A DNA stretch of 44,758 nt from Prevotella sp. (GTDB lineage Bacteria; Bacteroidota; Bacteroidia; Bacteroidales; Bacteroidaceae), in assembly GCA_017518935.1 (NCBI GenBank), contig JAFWTK010000076.1:1-44758 (forward strand). The letters run 5' to 3'. Made by a program: the position numbers and the translations under genes. Under the pieces are notes generated by a model. The model was not told where the DNA came from. It did not search any database and worked only from the letters and a program-made list of their open reading frames with translations. Shown in pieces: positions 24,273 through 32,486 of the stretch (the first letter of the stretch is position 1; each line of letters starts with the position of its first letter).

Positions 24273-24367
24273 GAATAAATAAAGTACAAAAGACACTTTA
24301 TCAAATACTTTAAATAAACTAAGTTATCTAGAAGGAACGGCTGCGGGATGTAGGTGTTCCTTTTTTT
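24273..24367 (+). ncRNA. Candidate ~95-nt small RNA or remnant transcript
   Basis: The segment lies between a full promoter and an intrinsic terminator, contains no credible ORF, and its second half (ATCAAATACTTTAAATAAAC and on) resembles the 3' end of lruC gene 3 (21084-21124). The 5' end is estimated as about six bases after the -7 box. It may be a real small RNA, or a promoter and 3' end left after loss of an lruC gene. Confidence 0.45.
24332..24367 (+). terminator. Intrinsic terminator of the orphan transcript
   Basis: AAGGAAC (24332-24338) pairs with GTTCCTT (24356-24362), with an inner CTGC/GTAG stem, and the T-run extends to 24367. Confidence 0.85.
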
Positions 24368-24378
24368 GTGGGTTTTAT

Positions 24379-24410
24379 TTTGGTATTTCGCCCGATTATT
24401 ATTAATTTTG
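24379..24410 (+). promoter_or_regulatory. Promoter of the nucleoside-recognition membrane protein gene
   Basis: TTTG at 24379-24382 and TAATTTTG at 24403-24410 with a 20-nt gap. The ATG at 24419 is only 8 nt past the box, so the mRNA should be leaderless or almost so. Confidence 0.8.
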
Positions 24411-24418
24411 CACTCTGT

Positions 24419-25708
24419 ATGGTACTGAATTGGATTTGGGTGGCGTTTTTTATCGTCGCGTTTTTGATTGCACTGGTGAAACTGGTGTTTCTGGGAGACT
24501 TCGAAGTGTTCCCAGCCATGATGGATTCGACGTTTTCCTCGTCGAAGACCGCGTTTGAGATATCCTTGGGCCTGACAGGCGTCTTGTCGCTCTGGCTCGG
24601 TATTATGAAGATTGGCGAGAAGGGCGGTGTGGTGAATGTGCTGGCCCGTCTGCTGAGCCCAATCTTCACCAAGTTGTTCCCAGACATTCCGAAGGGGCAC
24701 CCCGTCACGGGCTCCATCTTTATGAATATCGCAGCCAATATGTTAGGCCTGGATAATGCCGCCACGCCTCTCGGTCTGAAGGCGATGGAGCAGATGGATC
24801 AAATTAAGAATGAAGAATTAAGAATTAAGAGAGACAAAGGCGAAATAAGCGAAGCACAGGTTGAGGATTTAAAGGTGACTGCCTCGAACCCAATGATCAT
24901 GTTTCTCGTGCTGAACACGAGCGGACTGACGCTGATACCTATCTCTATCATGGTGTATCGCGCCCAGATGGGAGCCGCCCAGCCTACGGACATCTTTATT
25001 CCAATCCTACTGGCGACATTCTTCTCCACCCTCGCAGGCATCATCATCACCAGTCTCTTTCAGAAGATCAACCTGCTGAACCGTACGATCCTGTTGACCT
25101 TGGGAGGCGCAGCCCTCGTGGTGGCAGGTATCATCTGGGGCTTCGGACAACTCGACTCTGTATTGATGAATAAGGTGAGTACGTCGGCAGCGAACATCCT
25201 GTTGATGACGATTATCATCGCCTTCATCCTGGCAGGCATCCGCAAGAAGGTGAATGTCTACGATGCCTTCATCGAGGGGGCAAAGGAGGGCTTCCAGACG
25301 GCAGTGAGGATCATCCCCTATCTGGTGGCTATCCTCGTAGGCATCGGTGTGTTCCGTGCCTCTGGGGCGATGGATATGCTGATCGACGGCATCAAATGGG
25401 GCGTAGAGGCCTGTGGCGGCAATACCGACTTCGTGGGGGCCCTGCCGACAGCCCTGATGAAACCCCTCTCAGGCTCTGGCGCACGAGGGATGATGGTGGA
25501 TGCTATGACAACCTATGGTGCCGACTCGTTCGTGGGTCGTCTGAGTTGTATCTTCCAGGGCTCGACGGATACCACCTTCTATATCCTCGCCGTCTACTTC
25601 GGCAGCGTGGGCATCGTGAAGACCCGTCACGCTGTGACCTGTGGCCTACTGGCAGACCTCGCAGGCATCATCGCAGCGATAGCAATAGCGTATATGTTCT
25701 TTGGATAA
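24419..25708 (+). CDS. Nucleoside-recognition (Gate) domain membrane protein, SpmA/SpmB-like fusion
   Basis: 429 aa, about ten hydrophobic helices. It has two halves resembling spore maturation proteins SpmA and SpmB: an N-terminal half with MDSTFSSSKTAFEISLGLTG and NIAANMLGLDNAATPLGLKA, and a C-terminal half with GAKEGFQTAVRIIPYLVAIL and the SGARGMMVDAM block. These Gate-domain proteins are found in non-sporulating bacteria too; the transported or sensed molecule is unknown. The start MVLNWIWVAF fits the family; a longer frame back to 24368 would cross the promoter. Residues ~128-143 (QIKNEELRIKRDKGEI) are encoded by an A+T-rich GAATTAAGAATTAAGA-type repeat. The flippase gene follows after 3 nt. 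Confidence 0.85.
   Translation: MVLNWIWVAFFIVAFLIALVKLVFLGDFEVFPAMMDSTFSSSKTAFEISLGLTGVLSLWLGIMKIGEKGGVVNVLARLLSPIFTKLFPDIPKGHPVTGSIFMNIAANMLGLDNAATPLGLKAMEQMDQIKNEELRIKRDKGEISEAQVEDLKVTASNPMIMFLVLNTSGLTLIPISIMVYRAQMGAAQPTDIFIPILLATFFSTLAGIIITSLFQKINLLNRTILLTLGGAALVVAGIIWGFGQLDSVLMNKVSTSAANILLMTIIIAFILAGIRKKVNVYDAFIEGAKEGFQTAVRIIPYLVAILVGIGVFRASGAMDMLIDGIKWGVEACGGNTDFVGALPTALMKPLSGSGARGMMVDAMTTYGADSFVGRLSCIFQGSTDTTFYILAVYFGSVGIVKTRHAVTCGLLADLAGIIAAIAIAYMFFG
24803..24836. repeat. ATTAAGAATTAAGA-type short repeat inside a coding region
   Basis: The stretch repeats AATTAAGAATGAAGAATTAA-like units; GAATTAAGAATTAAGA also occurs in the intergenic region at 35358-35380. Here it is read in frame as charged residues. 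Confidence 0.6.
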
Positions 25709-25711
25709 GAT

Positions 25712-27187
25712 ATGGGCAAACTTCAAACCATCGCAAAAGACACAGTCATCTACGGTCTTTCAAGCATTATCGGCAGGTTTCTGAACTATCTGCTGGTGCC
25801 ACTCTATACCGCCCAACTCTCAGCAGCATCGGGCGGCTACGGTGTCATTACAAATATGTATGCGTATGTGGCACTGATCCTGGTGATCCTCACCTTCGGT
25901 ATGGAGACCACCTATTTCCGATTCACCAACAAGACGCACACCGACTCGCAGGTGGTCTATTCCACCACACTGGCCAGCGTGGGTATTGTTTCTGCCATCT
26001 TTGCGGCACTGGTGGTGATCTTCATCACACCGATCAGTCAGTTGATGGGCTATGGCGACCATCCTGACTGGGTATGGGTGATGGCACTGACGGCGGCCAT
26101 TGATGCCTTCCTCTGTATCCCCTTCGCCCACCTGCGCCAACAGAAGAAAGCCATCAAGTTTGCTGCCCTCAAACTGTTGAACATCGTGGTGAGTATCCTG
26201 TTGAATGTCATCTATTTCGCCTGGATGGACGGCAAGGATGTGGGCTACGCCTTCTATATCAATCTTGTCTGTACGGTCATGCTCGCCATCTGTCTCATGA
26301 CAGAGTATACGGGCTTCCGCTGGAGACTCGATAAGAAACTGCTGCGCACGATGCTCAGTTACTCATGGCCCATCCTCGTGCTGGGTATTGCAGGCATCCT
26401 GAACCAGACGGCTGACAAGATGCTCTTTCCCTATTTCTACGAGGGCAGCACAATAGAGATGCGGGAGCAACTAGGAATCTACGGAGCCTGTTCGAAGATA
26501 GCCATGATTATGGCAATGATCACCCAGGCCTTCCGCTTCGCCTACGAGCCGATTGTGTTCTCTGGTGTCAAGGAAAAAGGGCAGCACGAGATGTATGAGC
26601 AGGCAATGAAGTATTTCATCATCTTCACCCTATTGGCCTTCCTGATAGTGGTAGGCTATATCGACATCCTGAAATTCATTGTCAGGCGCCCTGAATACTG
26701 GGTGGGTCTGAAAGTGGTGCCTATCGTGATGGCAGCAGAGATTATGATGGGTATCTATTTCAACCTGTCGTTCTGGTATAAGATCATCGACAAGACCATC
26801 TGGGGGGCATGGTTCTCTGGTATCGGATGCGCCGTGCTGCTCGCTGTGAACATCATCTTCGTGCCGAAATACGGCTATATGGCCTGTGCCTGGGGAGGTG
26901 TCGCCGGCTACGGTGTTGCGATGGTAGTCTCCTATATTGTGGGACAGAAGTACTATCCCCTCAACTATCCGCTGAAGGATATCGCGCTCTATGTCATACT
27001 TGCAGTGCTTGCCTTTGCAACAATGACGCTATTGAGAGGGGATTTGCCCTTATGGCTGTCGCTCGCTGTAAACACGCTGCTTATCCTACTCTTCATTGGA
27101 ATCATTATCTGGCGCGACTTGCCCCTGAGCAGCCTCCCCATTATCGGACATCATTTTAGAAAACCAAATTATAAAGTAAAACAATAA
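25712..27187 (+). CDS. Polysaccharide/oligosaccharide flippase (Wzx-like, MATE/MVF superfamily)
   Basis: 491 aa with about 12-14 transmembrane helices. The N-terminus (LQTIAKDTVIYGLSSIIGRF, then LNYLLVPLYT and a YGVITNMYAYVALILVILTF block) is typical of polysaccharide-transport (PST) flippases that move lipid-linked sugars across the inner membrane. The usual surrounding glycosyltransferase cluster is missing, so the substrate cannot be named. It starts 3 nt after the preceding stop and the S46 peptidase gene starts 9 nt after its own, so it sits in a tight run of genes transcribed together. No broken segments. Confidence 0.87.
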   Translation: MGKLQTIAKDTVIYGLSSIIGRFLNYLLVPLYTAQLSAASGGYGVITNMYAYVALILVILTFGMETTYFRFTNKTHTDSQVVYSTTLASVGIVSAIFAALVVIFITPISQLMGYGDHPDWVWVMALTAAIDAFLCIPFAHLRQQKKAIKFAALKLLNIVVSILLNVIYFAWMDGKDVGYAFYINLVCTVMLAICLMTEYTGFRWRLDKKLLRTMLSYSWPILVLGIAGILNQTADKMLFPYFYEGSTIEMREQLGIYGACSKIAMIMAMITQAFRFAYEPIVFSGVKEKGQHEMYEQAMKYFIIFTLLAFLIVVGYIDILKFIVRRPEYWVGLKVVPIVMAAEIMMGIYFNLSFWYKIIDKTIWGAWFSGIGCAVLLAVNIIFVPKYGYMACAWGGVAGYGVAMVVSYIVGQKYYPLNYPLKDIALYVILAVLAFATMTLLRGDLPLWLSLAVNTLLILLFIGIIIWRDLPLSSLPIIGHHFRKPNYKVKQ

Positions 27188-27196
27188 GATAAAACA

Positions 27197-29317
27197 ATGA
27201 GAAAAGTTTTATTATTCACGTTTTCCTTCTGCCTCTTTGCCTTTTTACCAGTAAAGGCCGACGAGGGCATGTGGACACTGTATAACCTGCCGAATGCCGT
27301 CTATGAGACGATGAAGCAGGAGAACTACGAACTGCCATACGGAGCACTCTATGAGGGTGATGATGCCATAAAGAACTGTGTGGTGCTCTTCGGAGGCTAC
27401 TGCTCTGGCGTGGTGGTGTCGCCTGACGGACTCGTGTTTACGAATCACCACTGCGGCTTCGAGTCTATCCGCAGCCACTCCACGGTGGAACATGACTATA
27501 TGCTCAACGGCTTCGTGTCGAACTCGTACGAGGAGGAACTGCCCAACAAGAATCTCTACGTGAGTTTTATGGTAGAGCAGAAGGATGTGACCAGCCAACT
27601 TGATTCACTGGGACTCAACACGCTTCCTGAAAGCAAAAGAGGCGATTTCATCGACTCTCTGGAGAATGTCTTCCAGAAAGAAGTGCATGCTCAGGACTCT
27701 ACGCTCCGTGCTGAGTTGAAACCCTATTATGAGGGCAACAAATACTATCTGACGACCTATCGCGACTATGAGGACGTGCGCCTGGTGTTTGCCCTGCCTA
27801 AGTCGATGGGTAAGTTTGGGGGCGAGACAGACAACTGGATGTGGCCCCGTCAGACCTGTGACTTCTCTGTGTTCCGTATCTACGTAGACCCCAAGACAGG
27901 CGGTCCTGCAAAGTATTCGAAGGACAATGTGCCCTATCATCCGAAGAAATGGGCACAGGTGTCTCTGCAAGGCTACCAGCCTGGTTCGTTCTCTATGACT
28001 ATCGGTTTCCCAGGAAGCACAAGCCGCTATCTGTCCAGTTATGGCATCAGGGAGCGTCGGGATGCCCAGAACGAACCGATGTACAAGACTCGCGAGATCA
28101 AGCAGGACATCATGATCCGTCACATGCGGGCCGACGAGGCTGTGCGCATCAAGTACGACTCGAAGTATGCCAGCAGTTCCAACTACTGGAAAAACTCCAT
28201 CGGTATGAACAAATGTATCGATTCCATCGGACTTATTCAGCAAAAGGCCGCCTTCGAGGCAAAGATCCGTCAGTGGCAGGACTCCACAGGTTATCTGAAG
28301 GGACAACTCGACTTCGACAAACTGGAGCGTCTCTACAAACAGCGTTTCGACGCCATGCGCACGATGATGTTCTTCAGCGAGACCTTCGGACGCAGTGACG
28401 AGATGACCCGTAGGGCCATGCGCGTACAAAACAATGCCATCGTCAACGGCAAGGAAGGCAAGCCCAAGAGTTACTATGTGGAATTCAAGGACAACAGCGA
28501 CGAATGGGACTACAACCTGGACCGTGAGGTCATTGCTGCCCTGATGAAGAACTACCGTGAACAGGTGGATTCGAAATATCTGCCTGCCTTCTACAATATC
28601 ATAGACCGCGACTTCAAAGGCAACTACCAGAAATATGCCGACCACCTCTATAAGAAGTCGAAACTGATGAAGAGCGACAAGAAAATCTACATCAACAAGA
28701 ACAGTTACAAGCGTGACCCAGGTGTGATGTACGGCGAATGTGTCTATTCGACGCTGCTCGAACTCCGTTCCGACCTCATGGCTACCTACGACAGCATCGA
28801 CGTGATGGAGCGCTACCTCTGTGCCGCCAAACTGCGTATGGAGGAGGATCTGCCCAACTACTCAGATGCCAATATGACCATGCGTCTTTCGTATGGTCAA
28901 GTGGGTGAATACCTGCTGGGCGGCAAACCCTCAGGCTACTACACCACTGCCGAGAGCATCGTGGAGAAGATGGACAAGGCCAACGAGAACATCGAGTACG
29001 AGGCAGAACCTATCATGAGAGAACTGCTCTCGAAGAAAGACTACGGCAAGTACGCTGACAAAGGAACTGGGAAATTGCATCTCTGTTTCCTGTCGAACAA
29101 TGATATCACGGGTGGCAATAGCGGTTCACCGATGTTCAACGGCAAGGGCGAACTCATCGGTCTGGCCTTCGACGGCAACTGGGATTCGCTCTCGTCAGAC
29201 ATCTTCTTCGACTCCCAACTGGCCCGCTGCATCGGCGTGGATATCCGCTACGTGCTCTACATGATGGAGTCGTGGGGCAAGGCCGACCGCCTGATCAAGG
29301 AAATCAACGCGAAATAA
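27197..29317 (+). CDS. S46 family dipeptidyl-peptidase, DPP7-type
   Basis: 706 aa with signal peptide (about 20 residues ending PVKADEG). The chymotrypsin-like catalytic His is His85 in FTNHHCGFES, and the catalytic Ser is Ser642 in TGGNSGSPMF. Eighteen residues after the Ser the sequence reads AFDGNWD with Gly; in the family this position is Gly in DPP7 (hydrophobic P1) and Arg in DPP11 (acidic P1), so DPP7-like specificity is expected. The enzyme would release dipeptides from oligopeptides in the periplasm for amino acid uptake. It is closely downstream of the flippase and 32 nt before the GH2 gene. Confidence 0.93.
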   Translation: MRKVLLFTFSFCLFAFLPVKADEGMWTLYNLPNAVYETMKQENYELPYGALYEGDDAIKNCVVLFGGYCSGVVVSPDGLVFTNHHCGFESIRSHSTVEHDYMLNGFVSNSYEEELPNKNLYVSFMVEQKDVTSQLDSLGLNTLPESKRGDFIDSLENVFQKEVHAQDSTLRAELKPYYEGNKYYLTTYRDYEDVRLVFALPKSMGKFGGETDNWMWPRQTCDFSVFRIYVDPKTGGPAKYSKDNVPYHPKKWAQVSLQGYQPGSFSMTIGFPGSTSRYLSSYGIRERRDAQNEPMYKTREIKQDIMIRHMRADEAVRIKYDSKYASSSNYWKNSIGMNKCIDSIGLIQQKAAFEAKIRQWQDSTGYLKGQLDFDKLERLYKQRFDAMRTMMFFSETFGRSDEMTRRAMRVQNNAIVNGKEGKPKSYYVEFKDNSDEWDYNLDREVIAALMKNYREQVDSKYLPAFYNIIDRDFKGNYQKYADHLYKKSKLMKSDKKIYINKNSYKRDPGVMYGECVYSTLLELRSDLMATYDSIDVMERYLCAAKLRMEEDLPNYSDANMTMRLSYGQVGEYLLGGKPSGYYTTAESIVEKMDKANENIEYEAEPIMRELLSKKDYGKYADKGTGKLHLCFLSNNDITGGNSGSPMFNGKGELIGLAFDGNWDSLSSDIFFDSQLARCIGVDIRYVLYMMESWGKADRLIKEINAK

Positions 29318-29349
29318 AAACCACAGATCTCACAAGTATTCATGATAGA

Positions 29350-31887
29350 ATGAGAAGGCTTTTGCTTATACTTTTCATTTTTCACTTATCACTTTTAACT
29401 TCTACGGCGCAGTCGTTGGTGATGGATCTTAGTGGCACGTGGCAGTTTGCTTTGGACTGCCAGAGACTGGTGCATCCTGACTATATCCTGACGGAGACGG
29501 TACAACTACCTGGCACCACAGATACGAATAAGAAAGGAGACCCTCTCATCAAGAAAGACGAGACCACCCACCTCTCGCGAATCTATTCTTATAAAGGCAG
29601 GGCTTGGTACAAGCGTCAGGTGGCGATTCCCGCCGACTGGCAAAGCCAGCCTGTCTATCTCTTCTTAGAGCGCACAAAACCCACGGAGATCTATGTTGAT
29701 GCAAAGTTCGTCGGCGCGTCGAATGACATCTCCACGCCTCAGGTGTTCGACCTTTCACAATGGCTCACCCCTGGTAGGCACGACCTTGCCATCATGGTGG
29801 ATAACGGCAACGGCGTACCTGAACAACTCTATGCCAACAGTCATGCCTATACCGAAGACACCCAGACCAACTGGAACGGGATTATCGGGAGGATAGAATT
29901 GTTGAATGGTCTTCCGCCTGCAGCGCAGATAGAAGAACATCCAAACCTTAAGGACTTTCATATCGAAGGACAGCATTTCTACGCCAATGGACACCTCATC
30001 TTCCTGAGAGGTAAACACGATGCCTGTGTCTGGCCACTGACAGGTCATGCGCCAATGGATGTGGAGGCATGGAGGAACTATCTGGGTGACTGTGCTGCAT
30101 ACGGACTGAACCATGTGCGCTTCCACAGTTGGTGCCCGCCAGAGGCCGCCTTTGTCGCTGCCGATGAACTGGGTATCATCCTGCAACCCGAACTCCCTTT
30201 CTGGGGAGACTTCAACAACAAGGACACGGTGCTGATGCAGTTTCTGCATAAAGAAGGAGAGAATATCCTGCGCTGGTATGGTCATCATCCCTCATTCCGG
30301 ATGTTCGCCCTGGGGAATGAACTGTGGGGCAGCATTGACAAAATGGCCGAATTCATCGAGGATTTCCGAAGGATTGCCCCTGATAAGATCTATACATTCG
30401 GTAGCAACTACTACCTTGGTTATCAGGGCGTGAAAAAGGGAATGGACTACTTCACGACTTGTCGGGTAGGTGGCGAGGCATGGGGAAGTTACAACACCCA
30501 TACCCGTGGTTCGTTCTCGTTTGCCGATGCGGCTGACGGTGGCATGATCAACCACTTCCACCCCAACACAACCATGAATTTCGAGGAAGGCTGTGCCTTG
30601 GCTGACGTACCGATTATTTCCCACGAGACGGCCCAGTTCCAGACCTATCCTGACTACGACGAGATTCAGAAATACACGGGTGTGCTCTATCCTTATAATA
30701 TGGAAGTGTTCCGTTCACGACTGGAGAAGTCTGGTATGCAGGATCAGGCAAAGGCCTTCCACCAAGCCAGCGGCCTCTGGTCACTACAACTCTACAAGCA
30801 GGACATTGAGATGGATCTCCGTACTCCGAACATGGCAGGCTTCCAACTCCTCGACTTGCAGGACTACCCGGGTCAAGGCAGCGCATACGTCGGTATCCTT
30901 GATGCCTTTATGGATCCTAAAGGACTCTGCACAGTACGTGAGTGGCGAGAGTGGTGCGCCCCAGTGGTACCTTTGCTCGTAGCCGATAAGTTCTGTTTTA
31001 CCAACGAAGAAGGCATCCATGCGAAGGTTCAAATCGCGAATTACAGTGGTGAAAGCCTGAAAGGAAAGAAACTCTCATGGGAAGTCTCTTCTGATTTAAA
31101 AGGAGAGATAGTCATCCCCGATGGCGAGGGACTCATCGAGGCAGGACCACTCATTATCAGCCTCTCCCGATATGACAAGCCCACCCAACTGCAACTGCTA
31201 TTGAATATCGACGGCACAGAATACCACAATAACTACAACCTCTGGGTCTATCCCAAGAAGGACAACCTCAAGAGATTAAAGAAGAAAGTCATTGTCACCA
31301 ATGTGTTGACGGAGGATATTGCCCGGCAATTGGAGAAAGGAAAGAACGTGCTCCTGATGCCCGACTCATCGAAACTCTGTGTGGGCGGACTCTTCCAGAC
31401 AGACTACTGGAACTACCGTATGTTCAAGACCATCTGTGAGGGTAACAAAAAGTCCGTATCACCTGGTACCTTGGGTATTCTGACCGATCCCAGACATCCC
31501 ATCTTTAGGAGTTTCCCAACAGAAATGCACACCAATTGGCAGTGGTTCCCCGTCATCAAAAACAGCCACCCGATGATTCTCAACAATACAGGCAGCGACT
31601 ACCGTCCCATCGTACAAGTGATTGACAATATAGAACGAAACCACAAACTCGGTCTGGTCTTTGAGTTTGCCATCGGAAAAGGGAAGTTGCTCGTCTGCAT
31701 GGCTGACCTTGAGAAAGCCTCCGACTATCCAGAGGGCCGGGCTTTCTATCGGAGTGTCCTCGAATATATGACCTCGAAGGACTTCGTTCCCAAGACCCAC
31801 ATCACCCTCGACGATTTCCATCGGCTGATGACAACGGATGTCGTTGAAGGTAAGATTGGTGAACTGAATAATATCTCGCCCTATTGA
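29350..31887 (+). CDS. Glycoside hydrolase family 2-like enzyme (beta-galactosidase/glucuronidase-like)
   Basis: 845 aa. The signal peptide (MRRLLLILFIFHLSLLTSTA) fixes the start at 29350; a longer frame back into the S46 gene is rejected. The N-terminal sugar-binding domain has MDLSGTWQFALDCQ, LPGTTDTNKKGD and AWYKRQVAIP; an Ig-like domain follows, then a TIM barrel with FLRGKHDACVWPLTGHAPMD. The likely acid/base is Glu324 in ALGNELWG and the likely nucleophile Glu426 in IISHETAQFQ. The exact sugar is not predictable. The DNA for the signal peptide is an A+T-rich repeat seen elsewhere in the window. The gene's last 7 bases overlap the convergent LOG gene. Confidence 0.87.
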   Translation: MRRLLLILFIFHLSLLTSTAQSLVMDLSGTWQFALDCQRLVHPDYILTETVQLPGTTDTNKKGDPLIKKDETTHLSRIYSYKGRAWYKRQVAIPADWQSQPVYLFLERTKPTEIYVDAKFVGASNDISTPQVFDLSQWLTPGRHDLAIMVDNGNGVPEQLYANSHAYTEDTQTNWNGIIGRIELLNGLPPAAQIEEHPNLKDFHIEGQHFYANGHLIFLRGKHDACVWPLTGHAPMDVEAWRNYLGDCAAYGLNHVRFHSWCPPEAAFVAADELGIILQPELPFWGDFNNKDTVLMQFLHKEGENILRWYGHHPSFRMFALGNELWGSIDKMAEFIEDFRRIAPDKIYTFGSNYYLGYQGVKKGMDYFTTCRVGGEAWGSYNTHTRGSFSFADAADGGMINHFHPNTTMNFEEGCALADVPIISHETAQFQTYPDYDEIQKYTGVLYPYNMEVFRSRLEKSGMQDQAKAFHQASGLWSLQLYKQDIEMDLRTPNMAGFQLLDLQDYPGQGSAYVGILDAFMDPKGLCTVREWREWCAPVVPLLVADKFCFTNEEGIHAKVQIANYSGESLKGKKLSWEVSSDLKGEIVIPDGEGLIEAGPLIISLSRYDKPTQLQLLLNIDGTEYHNNYNLWVYPKKDNLKRLKKKVIVTNVLTEDIARQLEKGKNVLLMPDSSKLCVGGLFQTDYWNYRMFKTICEGNKKSVSPGTLGILTDPRHPIFRSFPTEMHTNWQWFPVIKNSHPMILNNTGSDYRPIVQVIDNIERNHKLGLVFEFAIGKGKLLVCMADLEKASDYPEGRAFYRSVLEYMTSKDFVPKTHITLDDFHRLMTTDVVEGKIGELNNISPY
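29370..29403. repeat. A+T-rich short repeat forming the GH2 signal peptide
   Basis: The reverse strand reads as GTTAAAAGTGATAAGTGAAA-like repeats (GTGA/ATGA heptad-like units), the same style as the arms inside the M16 gene and the motif near 38970. In the sense strand it encodes LILFIFHLSLLTS. Confidence 0.5.
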
Positions 31888-32411
31888 ATCATCTGGCTGA
31901 TTTCTTCGATGGAATCAGCCGTTTTGATGTAATCCCGCCATTCTCCGCGAATCATGCCTTTCGCTTGCAAATCGTCAAGCACAGCAATAAGCCCATCCCA
32001 GAAGCCCTTCATATTATAGAGGATCACCTTCTTCTGGTGATAGCCAATCGTTGCCGAAGAAGCCACAGTAAAGATCTCGTCGATAGTGCCGATGCCACCA
32101 GGCAGGGCGATAAACACGTCGCTCTGGTCCATCATCAGTTGTTTCCTGTCGCTGAGGTTGTCGCAGGGGATGTCCACATCAACATAATCGCTGAGACGTC
32201 CTGACTTCTCCACAATCATCGGCACAACACCTATGGTATGGCCACCTGCCTCTTTCGCTGCCTTGGCAACACACTCCATCAGTCCCTGATTCACACCGCC
32301 ATACACGATGGTATGGCTATTCTCAGCAGCCCATCTGCCCAGTTCCGCTGTCATCGTGAGAAACGCTGGGTCAATCTGCTGATTCGCAGAACAAAACACA
32401 CATATCTTCAT
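31881..32411 (-). CDS. LOG-family protein (TIGR00730; probable nucleotide 5'-monophosphate phosphoribohydrolase)
   Basis: 176 aa Rossmann-fold protein: starts MKICVFCSANQQIDPAF, with YGGVNQGLMECVAKAA and the family signature PGGIGTIDEIF. Relatives hydrolyse cytokinin riboside monophosphates or purine nucleotides and are often mislabelled lysine decarboxylase; the bacterial substrate is uncertain. The start has a TAATTTTG -7 box exactly 8 nt upstream, so the mRNA is probably leaderless. It converges on the GH2 gene with a 7-nt overlap of the two stop regions and no terminator between, so antisense read-through is possible. Confidence 0.9.
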   Translation of the reverse strand: MKICVFCSANQQIDPAFLTMTAELGRWAAENSHTIVYGGVNQGLMECVAKAAKEAGGHTIGVVPMIVEKSGRLSDYVDVDIPCDNLSDRKQLMMDQSDVFIALPGGIGTIDEIFTVASSATIGYHQKKVILYNMKGFWDGLIAVLDDLQAKGMIRGEWRDYIKTADSIEEISQMIQ

Positions 32412-32419
32412 ATCTGCTG

Positions 32420-32427
32420 CAAAATTA
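32420..32427 (-). promoter_or_regulatory. LOG gene promoter -7 box
   Basis: TAATTTTG on the minus strand, 8 nt before the ATG at 32411. The -33 element is not clear. The 75-bp gap also holds the divergent helicase promoter. Confidence 0.6.
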
Positions 32428-32470
32428 CAAAATAATCTGCGAGAATCTGTGCAATCTGAGGCTTTTTTCG

Positions 32471-32478
32471 TATCTTTG
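32471..32478 (+). promoter_or_regulatory. DEAD-box helicase promoter -7 box
   Basis: TATCTTTG, 8 nt before the ATG at 32487. The -33 element is not clear. Confidence 0.6.
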
Positions 32479-32486
32479 CACCCAAG

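Larger units (their letters stand above)
23642..24418. other. 777-bp repeat-rich gap with no gene
   Basis: In order it holds: a terminator hairpin (23680-23705), a 42-bp tandem repeat (23734-23847), a -7-like box inside a small palindrome (23849-23868), CCCGCCTAT repeats with an inverted copy (23922-23990), four 21-bp tandem units (24029-24112), G+C-rich CGCG motifs near 24173-24198, a promoter (24236-24267) leading into a terminator (24332-24367), and the promoter of the next gene (24379-24410). No transposase or integrase fragment was recognised. Confidence 0.75.

Noticed and set aside
23642-24418. Remnant insertion sequence or transposon
   Set aside because: Repeats are present, but no transposase fragment, terminal inverted repeats of IS type or target duplication could be identified.
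27605-28645. 346-codon minus-strand ORF opposite the S46 gene
   Set aside because: It is a shadow of a clear peptidase gene in high-GC DNA, without family motifs or a promoter.
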